Source: CAZRWD01 sp964603785 (lineage in GTDB: Bacteria > Fermentibacterota > Fermentibacteria > Fermentibacterales > Fermentibacteraceae). Taken from it: a DNA stretch of 64,000 nt. How positions within the stretch are numbered: the stretch's first letter is position 1; each line of letters begins with the position of its first letter. Of the stretch, positions 34,995 to 42,000 are shown in pieces. The notes below the pieces were generated by a model. The model worked only from the letters and a program-made list of their open reading frames with translations, did not search any database and had not been told where the DNA came from. The stretch spans positions 117,329 through 181,328 of the forward strand of contig CAZRWD010000005.1 in assembly GCA_964603785.1 (NCBI GenBank). The letters are read 5' to 3'. Position numbers and translations under genes: made by a program.

Positions 34995-35023
34995 TTGCCC
35001 GCCCGGTCACCGGTCGGTATCTT
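34995..35023 (+). promoter_or_regulatory. Predicted sigma-70-type promoter for serC
   Basis: TTGCCC (34995-35000), 17-nt spacer, TATCTT (35018-35023), about 75 bp upstream of the start. The same TATCTT -10 occurs before the tRNA-Asn gene. Confidence 0.55.
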
Positions 35024-35099
35024 GCCCGGCATGGCCCATGGCGGTTTCCCCGCAGCGTGCAGCGCGTAGACGAGAACTCCATCCATGGAGGGAAGAGAG

Positions 35100-36182
35100 A
35101 TGCCTGAACGGGTGCACAACTTCAACCCCGGCCCCGCAGTCCTGCCGTACGAGGTTCTCAGGAAGTGCTCGGCGGGCGCCGTGAACTTCAACGACCTCGG
35201 GATGTCCATCATGGAGATCTCCCACAGGTCGAAGGACTTCGAAGCCGTCCTGGCGAAGACCCAGGCCGACATGCTGGAGATCATGGGCCTCTCGGCCGAC
35301 GACTACATCGTGCTCTTCCTGGGCGGGGGCGCGAGCATGCAGTTCTGCATGCTGCCCTACAACTTCCTTGACAGGGACGCCACCGCCGACTACGTCGACA
35401 CGGGCGAGTGGTCCACGAGGGCGATCAAGGAGGCCAGGCTCTTCGGCAACGTGAACATCGCGGCCTCCAGCAAGGAGACGAACTTCAACTTCGTCCCCGC
35501 CAGCTTCAACCTCACGCCTGGCGCCTCGTATGTTCACGTCACGAGCAACAACACGATATTCGGGACGCGGATGACGGTCTTCCCCGAGACGGGTCAGGTC
35601 CCCCTGGTGTGCGACATGTCCAGCGACTTCCTCTCGCGGCGGCTGGACTTCGGCAGGTTCGCGATGATCTATGCCGGAGCCCAGAAGAACATCGGCCCGT
35701 CGGGGGTCGCCGCTGTCATCATGAAGAGGTCGTGGGTCGAGTCGGCCAGGGACGGAATCCCCACGATGCTCTCCTACAAGACCCATGTTAAGAACAACTC
35801 CCTCTACAACACGCCTCCGGTCTTCCCGATCTATGTGGTCGGACTGGTCATGGAGTGGCTGAAGGAGCAGGGCGGCCTGGACGCGATCGAGAAGGTGAAC
35901 GACAGGAAGGCCGCGATGATCTACGGCGCTCTCGACGAGAGCGGAGGGTTCTACCGCGGGACCGTCGAGCCCGGCTCGAGGTCGACGATGAACGTGACGT
36001 TCCGCCTCCCGAGCGAGGAGCTGGAGGAGAAGTTCATCGGCGAGGCGAAGAAGGCCGGTCTGATAGGCCTGAAGGGCCACAGGAGCGTCGGCGGCTGCAG
36101 GGCCTCGATATACAACGCGATGCCTGTCGCCGGGGTCGAGGCTCTGGTGGACTTCATGAAGGGGTTCAAGGCGGCCAACTGA
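35100..36182 (+). CDS. serC: Phosphoserine aminotransferase
   Basis: 360 residues. It converts 3-phosphohydroxypyruvate and glutamate to phosphoserine (serine synthesis) with PLP. Seen: HNFNPGPAVLP, the substrate loop MSIMEISHRSKDF, GGGASMQF, and the PLP Lys196 in YAGAQKNIGPSG. The end motif GHRSVGGCRASIYNAMP is diagnostic. ATG 35100 is preferred over ATG 35085 because GGAGGGAAG lies between them and MPERVHNFNPGPA matches the family start. Monocistronic, with its own promoter and a hairpin behind it. Confidence 0.96.
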   Translation: MPERVHNFNPGPAVLPYEVLRKCSAGAVNFNDLGMSIMEISHRSKDFEAVLAKTQADMLEIMGLSADDYIVLFLGGGASMQFCMLPYNFLDRDATADYVDTGEWSTRAIKEARLFGNVNIAASSKETNFNFVPASFNLTPGASYVHVTSNNTIFGTRMTVFPETGQVPLVCDMSSDFLSRRLDFGRFAMIYAGAQKNIGPSGVAAVIMKRSWVESARDGIPTMLSYKTHVKNNSLYNTPPVFPIYVVGLVMEWLKEQGGLDAIEKVNDRKAAMIYGALDESGGFYRGTVEPGSRSTMNVTFRLPSEELEEKFIGEAKKAGLIGLKGHRSVGGCRASIYNAMPVAGVEALVDFMKGFKAAN

Positions 36183-36197
36183 CCGCTGTCGCCCTCC

Positions 36198-36225
36198 GGG
36201 GGCGCGGATCCCCAACCGCGCCCCC
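36198..36225 (+). terminator. Hairpin terminator after serC
   Basis: Ten-base stem GGGGGCGCGG/CCGCGCCCCC (36198-36207 with 36216-36225), 16 bp after the stop. Pyrimidine-rich sequence follows, with a T-run only at 36250. Confidence 0.6.
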
Positions 36226-36235
36226 ATCCCCTTCG

Positions 36236-36507
36236 CCCATCCCCTTCGGTTTTCAGTTCTTTCACATTACAATCGCAAAGCGTTGATCAGCAGCACACTG
36301 CAATTCACCCCATTTTCAATCGCAGATAGACGTTGCAGAGGCAGTTACCTGACACTCCTCGATCGTGGATCAGACCACCCCGGGATCGACATGAGCGGTG
36401 ACGGGGAAACCCGTCGTCGCTTCCAGAAATTCGCCTGAATTTGAAATAGTTGCCAGAGATGAAGCTAGATATAAGATGTGAAAGAACTGAAAACCGAAGG
36501 GGATGGG
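36236..36507. repeat. 272-bp non-coding element bounded by perfect 32-bp inverted repeats
   Basis: The left arm (36236-36267) and right arm (36476-36507) are exact reverse complements over 32 bases. A 13-mer CCCATCCCCTTCG is tandemly doubled at 36223-36248, and the right side shows a partial second copy. The interior is clearly more AT-rich than neighbouring genes and has no convincing gene; a short frame at 36370-36591 on the minus strand is chance. A partial direct repeat starts with CAATCGCA at 36270 and 36317. The element fills the gap between convergent serC and lptG. It could be a miniature mobile element, a long terminator structure or a repeat family member. This and the serC hairpin account for the whole 36183-36517 intergenic region. 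Confidence 0.75.
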
Positions 36508-36517
36508 GGGGATGGGG

Positions 36518-37609
36518 TCAGCTGGTTGCGGGGCGGAAGAGAAGGGCCATCCCGATCGTGATGAACACGATGTCCGCGAGGCCGGCCGCAAGGATCGGGT
36601 CCAGCGCGCCCTTGTGCCCCAGCGTCTGGCCGAACCTCAGCAGTGAGAAGAAGATGAACGCCAGAAGGATCGCGAGACCGAAACCCGCGGTCTTCCCGCT
36701 CCTCGGGTTCCTTGCCGCCAGCGGAGCCCCCACGAGCACCATTATCAGGTTCGACAACGGGAAGAAGATCTTCAGCCAGAGCTCCACGAGATCTCCCCTG
36801 GTGTCGCCCCCCGCGGACTCCACCCTCCCGATGTAGGCCATCAGCTCGAAGAAGCTCATCTCCTGGGGCGACTTCGGCCTGGATCCGAAATCCGAGGGTT
36901 CCTCCGCGAGCCATGGGACCGGCATGGTGTCCATCTGCTGAACGAGCACCTCGCCGGTCGGACCGAAGCTGCGCAGGACCGCACCTCCGGCGAACCACGA
37001 GCTGTCCGCATGCCACATGCTTACGGCATTGAGCCTGGTGACCACCCTCGAGCTGTCGTCGAGTCGCAGCATGCTCACGCCGGTCATGGTGGCAGTCCTC
37101 CCGTCGTAGAACCCGATCTCCATGAAGGAGCCGTCCAGCGAGCGGTACGCGAAGTTGCTGCGCCTCGAGAAGTCTACCGGATCGCGCCTCTCGATCTCCA
37201 CCCTCTTCACGACGGACTGGCGGTACATGCCCTCGGACACGAGCGAGTCCCCGAGGAACATGACCCCGAGAGACGCGAGGAAGCCGATGACGATGAGGGG
37301 GAGATAGGTTCTCGGAACGCTGACGCCGGCGCAGGTCATAGCCACGAGCTCGCTCCGGCGCGCCAGGGAGTGAACGAGGAAGAGCGAAGAGAGGAGAAGC
37401 GCAATGGGCATCACCAGAACCACGATGTAGGGCAGGCCGTAGAGGTAGTACCGCAGGAAGGTCATGACGCCGACGTCGCGGTCGACCCACCTGCTGAAAT
37501 GCTCGAATGCGTCGACGCAGACGAAGATCACCACGAACGCGCCCATCGCGGACGCGATCATCTTCAGGAACCGCAGCCCGACGTACATGTCGAGCTTCCG
37601 GATTATCAA
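36518..37609 (-). CDS. lptG: LPS export system permease LptG
   Basis: 363 residues. One of two membrane subunits that, with LptB, pull LPS from the inner membrane. Three N-terminal helices (FLKMIASAMGAFVVIFVCVD; YGLPYIVVLVMPIALLLSSL; LPLIVIGFLASLGVMFLGD) flank a conserved SLARRSELVAMTCAGVS segment. A periplasmic jellyroll domain (about 135-260) and three C-terminal helices follow. TTG 37609 lies right after AGGAGGG and overlaps the lptF stop (TTGA). LptF and LptG are similar, so the letter is assigned by gene order. Confidence 0.85.
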   Translation of the reverse strand: MIIRKLDMYVGLRFLKMIASAMGAFVVIFVCVDAFEHFSRWVDRDVGVMTFLRYYLYGLPYIVVLVMPIALLLSSLFLVHSLARRSELVAMTCAGVSVPRTYLPLIVIGFLASLGVMFLGDSLVSEGMYRQSVVKRVEIERRDPVDFSRRSNFAYRSLDGSFMEIGFYDGRTATMTGVSMLRLDDSSRVVTRLNAVSMWHADSSWFAGGAVLRSFGPTGEVLVQQMDTMPVPWLAEEPSDFGSRPKSPQEMSFFELMAYIGRVESAGGDTRGDLVELWLKIFFPLSNLIMVLVGAPLAARNPRSGKTAGFGLAILLAFIFFSLLRFGQTLGHKGALDPILAAGLADIVFITIGMALLFRPATS

Positions 37610-38973
37610 GAGCCCTCCTGAAGGAGCCCGAGCCGTCTGGCCAGCGGCCTGAGGTCGGGCATGGGGATCGGGCTCCCCTCCCTGATGCTCCTCGCGGTCA
37701 GATAGACCCCCAGGGCGCCGAGCAGGATGTTCGGCGTCCACATGGCCACCCAGCCCGGCATGACACCCCTGTCGGCAAGCTGCTCACCCCCGAGGAGGAA
37801 GAGGTAGTAGACCAGGATGAAGAACAGGCTCACGGCGAGGGAGATGCCCGCGTTGCCCTGCTTCACCGAGAGTGCGAGCGGGACGCCGAGCAGGACGAAT
37901 ACGATGCAGGCGATGGGTATCGAGAACTTCTTGTGTATCTCCACGCTGAACTTGTTGATGTTCCGTCTGTTGGATGCGATCCTGTCGGACATCACCCTGA
38001 GCTCTGAGGAGAGCTGCATGATCATGTTGCGCGAGTGGTTGTACCACGCCCTCGGATCGGTCGCGGTGCCCGTCGAATCGCGGTCGGGCCTGTCGAAGAC
38101 CGGCATGCCTGCGGCGACCCGCAGCAGAGGCTCCCTGCCCATGCGCAGGAGCGAGTCCTCGAGGAGCGCCGTCTCCTGGAGCATCGAGTCGATCAGCGAC
38201 CTCATCTCGGATGCGGACATCTCCCTGTCGCCCCGGCTGTCCCTCTCACGCCTGACGAGCTCGCCGGACTGCTCGAGCTCGATGGACCAGGTGTCGAAGT
38301 CGAGGAGCCTGTAGTCGCCCCCCGAAGTCAGCTCGTGCATCTGGCCGTCGTCGAGCAGGAGCTTCATCCTGTTGGCCGAGAGCGGCTCCATCCGTCCGGA
38401 GAGGGCGGTGATTATCCTGACCGGCCCCCCCTGGTTCCGCTGCTGGACGTACACCCCGAGCAGCTCTCCCGTGAGATCGTCCTTCGCCTCCACATAGATG
38501 CGGTAACCCTCGATCTCGTCGACGAACATCCCGGGCACGATCCTGGCGGACGGCCTGAGGGTGCCGATGTCGAGGAGGAGGTTCCTCGCGAGGTGGTTGG
38601 CGTCGGGCAGGACGTCGTTGCCGAAGTAGATGAGCAGCCCCGCCAGTACGAGCGCGATGAGGAGAACGGGCGCCATCGGGGTCAGGATCCCCACCCCCGA
38701 GGCCTTCATGGCGGTGATCTCCAGGTCCCCCGCCATCCTCCCGAAGGCCATCAGCACTGCTGCCAGGACGCCCATCGGGACGACGACGGCAATCATCGAG
38801 GGGAGGAGCAGGAGGAAGATCTCCAGAACGGTGCGTATCGGCACGCCCTTCGCGACTATCATGTCGAGGAGGTCGAGCAGCTTGTCCAGCAGCATGACCA
38901 GCGTGAACACCGCCACCGAAAGCACGAACGGCGGGAAGAACTCTCGTGCGGCGTACGCTTGCAGCTTCTTCAC
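37606..38973 (-). CDS. lptF: LPS export system permease LptF
   Basis: 455 residues. LptF/YjgP family: N-terminal helices (FVLSVAVFTLVMLL; LLLLPSMIAVVVPMGVLAAV), MAGDLEITAMKASGVG, and a periplasmic beta-jellyroll. An insertion of about 80 residues (ERDSRGDREMSASEMRSLID) makes it longer than the usual 360. The C-terminal helices begin with HKKFSIPIACIVFVLLGVPL. GTG 38973 follows GGAGG at 4-nt spacing. It is transcribed with lptG and divergently from sprA. lptA, lptB and lptD are not in the window. Confidence 0.87.
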   Translation of the reverse strand: MKKLQAYAAREFFPPFVLSVAVFTLVMLLDKLLDLLDMIVAKGVPIRTVLEIFLLLLPSMIAVVVPMGVLAAVLMAFGRMAGDLEITAMKASGVGILTPMAPVLLIALVLAGLLIYFGNDVLPDANHLARNLLLDIGTLRPSARIVPGMFVDEIEGYRIYVEAKDDLTGELLGVYVQQRNQGGPVRIITALSGRMEPLSANRMKLLLDDGQMHELTSGGDYRLLDFDTWSIELEQSGELVRRERDSRGDREMSASEMRSLIDSMLQETALLEDSLLRMGREPLLRVAAGMPVFDRPDRDSTGTATDPRAWYNHSRNMIMQLSSELRVMSDRIASNRRNINKFSVEIHKKFSIPIACIVFVLLGVPLALSVKQGNAGISLAVSLFFILVYYLFLLGGEQLADRGVMPGWVAMWTPNILLGALGVYLTARSIREGSPIPMPDLRPLARRLGLLQEGS

Positions 38974-39075
38974 GGTGCCTCCATGATACGCACTCGACAG
39001 CTCCGGAACAACGGTATGTGCGCACGAAGCGGCACCTGCCGGGAACCTCCATGCACAGGCGGAGTAGTTTGCGGT

Positions 39076-42000
39076 GTGACTAAGATCGGTGCTCTCCTCA
39101 TGGCCGCCCTGGTCCCGTGCCTCCTGTGCGGCACGGCCGCCGCTTCGCTGGAAGGCGTGAGCCTGCTCTCCGACGATCCGTTCGAGACATACCAGGACTC
39201 CATCCCGAGGCTGTACGATCTGGAGGGCATCACCGTCCGGGTCTTCCCCTCGCGCACTCCGGGCATTCTCTCCTGGAGGCCCTTCTGCAGGGAGTCCCCC
39301 TGCGGGAGGACCAGCTCGGGCTTCCTGAGCGAGATAGTGCGCAGATCGGTCGGCAGTTCCACCGGACTCGCCCTCAGGTCGTCGTTCAGCTCGCAGTGCA
39401 TCCGGCGGTCGGTCGAGGAGGGGAAGCTCCTCCCGACCATCTATCTCCCCCTGGACATGCCTCCCATCCTCGCGAGGACCATCGGGGAGGGCGGACAGCT
39501 CGACATCAGCGGCAGCCAGAAGATAACCCTTTCGGGGATAACCCATTACAGGCCAAACGCCGTCCAGACCGAGGGGCAGAGCCAGTCCCTCTTCCCCGAC
39601 CTCCGCATGGAGCAGGAGCTCCGCGTGCAGCTCGACGGAACCATCGGCGAGAAGATCCATGTCGAGGTCGACCACGACTCCGAGAGGGAGATGCAGCCGG
39701 AGAACCGGATCAGGCTGGCCTACGAGGGCTGGGAGGACGAGATCATCCAGTCGATCGAGATGGGCGACGTGAGCCTGTCGATAACCGGCCCGGAGTTCGT
39801 CTCGTACAGCATCCCGCACGAGGGCCTGTTCGGAGCCAAGGTCATAGCCCAGGCGGGCCCGGTGGACATCACGACCATCGCGAGCAAGGAGGCCAGCTCC
39901 ACCGAGAGCGCCGAGTTCGTGGGCCAGGCCACGATGATAGCCGACACCCTCCTGGACATCTACCCGGCGAACAACTACTTCTACCTGACATTCCCCGACT
40001 CGGTGACCCAGCCGGGAATCTTCGACATCAGGGTCTTCCGCGACGACCTCGACGGGACGAACAACGACGAGACCGGCGCGGTCGAGGGCGAATGGTTCAT
40101 CCCCCTGGCGTCCGGAGACTCGACCGGCACCGGCTGGTGGGACGAGCTCCTCCCCGGCGCCGACCTCGACTTCGTCCTGGTCGACTCGGCGACCGCCATA
40201 CGCCTCCACACTCCCGTCAACGACAACCACATGCTGGCGGTGTGGATGGTGACCGCGGCAGGGGACACCATCGGCTCGACCTCCCCCGGATCCTTCAGCC
40301 TCAAGCTCATCAAGGAGAGCAACCCCCTGCCGTCCTACCGCACATGGGACTACGAGCTCAGGAACAGGTACTTCCTGGGCGCAAACAACATCGTACAGGA
40401 GAGCTTCACCTGTGACATCTACCTCGCGGAGCCCGGCGAGGACCCGGTATCGACCCAGGACGGCACGCCCTTCATCGAGCTTCTCGGGCTGGACACCAAC
40501 GGCGACGGCCTGCTGTCGGACGAGGAGGACGCGGTCGACTGGGACAACGGCTTCCTGGTCTTCCCCGACCTGAGACCCTTCGAGAGCCCCCTCCTGGAAG
40601 TCCCCAACCCTCTCGTCTACAGCGAGCGCAACCCGGAGCCCTCCCAGAGCCTCTACTACTTCGCGGTCGGCTATCGCGCCGCGTCGACCACCTTCTCGCT
40701 CGGCCGGCTCGGGATAGTGCCGGGCAGCGAGAACGTCACGCTCACCGTGAACGGCGTGTCGCAGACCCTAGTCAGGGACCAGGACTACACGATCGTCTAC
40801 GAGATCGGCCTGCTCACCCTGATGGGGGAGGCGGCCGAACTCGCCCAGAACCCAAGCAACACGCTCCGCGTCTCCTTCGAGTACCTCCCCTTCCTCGCCC
40901 AGCAGCAGAAGACCCTCTTCGGCACGAGGGCCGTCTACAACATCTCCCAGGGTACGTGGATAGGTGCAACGGCAATGTTCGAGGACTCCCGCACGCCCGG
41001 AGACAGGCCCAGGGTGGGGGAGGAGTCGACCAGGACGCTCGTGACGGACATCGACGCCAGGTTCGAGTCCAGACCCGTCTTCCTGACCGATCTCGCCAAC
41101 GCCGTGCCCGGGGTCAGCACCGATGCGGACAGCAGGTTCGTGCTCTCCGGCGAGGTCGCGGCCAGCTTCCCGAACCCCAACACGGACAACAAGGCCTACA
41201 TCGACGACATGGAGGGCACCGAGTCGGCCTACCCGGTGGGCCGGAACAGGGTGAACTGGTCGAGGGCCAGCTCGCCGGTCAACCTGTCTCCCATGGTCGC
41301 CCCTCCGGGCGACCTGCGCTGGTACAACGACACGAAGCGCTGGAACCTCGGCCAGATCATCCCCAATGCCAGCTCCGAACAGGCGAACGACGACGCCACG
41401 ATACTGGAGATGGTCTTCACGCCGGAGTTCGGCAGCCTGCAGTCCTGGGGCGGCGTGATGCGCTGCGCCGACAAGTTCGGCCTGGACTTCTCGGAGAAGA
41501 CCCGGATAAGGCTCTGGGTGAGAGCCACCGGATCGGCCCAGGGTGCCGACCTCTACCTAGACCTGGGCGAGAGGATGGACGAGGACTCCTACTGGCTCGA
41601 GAGGGTCGGGGACGGCTTCGAGAGAAGGGCCAACGGCGCGCTCGACACTGAGGATGCCGACGGGAACGGCATCTTCTCCGACGACGAGGACACGGGATTC
41701 GATCAGCTCGACAATCCCGACGAGCCCGGCTACCCGCAGATGGGCAACGACCCGAACAGGGACGACTACTACTACAACGACTCCGACCCGCCCGCGACGA
41801 GGTACCTCCGCGTGAACGGCACCGAGGACAACGGCAGGATGGACACGGAGGACCTGAACGGCAACGGCGTGCTCGACGGCTCGGACAACTTCTTCCGCGT
41901 GCGCATCCCCCTGGACGATCCCGACTACGTCCTGTCGGGGCCGAACGAGTACGGCTGGATGCTCGTCGAGGTGCCGCTGTCCGACTCCACCCTGGTGACC

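Noticed and set aside
36370..36591. 73-codon frame within the inverted-repeat element
   Set aside because: It runs through a repeat arm, has no ribosome site or homology signal, and its composition differs from neighbouring genes.
38983..39011. TTGTTC-N17-TATCAT on the minus strand as lptF promoter
   Set aside because: Transcription would start beyond the Shine-Dalgarno GGAGG, almost at the start codon, so the match is probably chance.
38035..39075. Upstream extension of the sprA frame through lptF
   Set aside because: The extension is antisense to conserved lptF sequence and precedes a normal signal peptide; a start at 39076 explains the gene.
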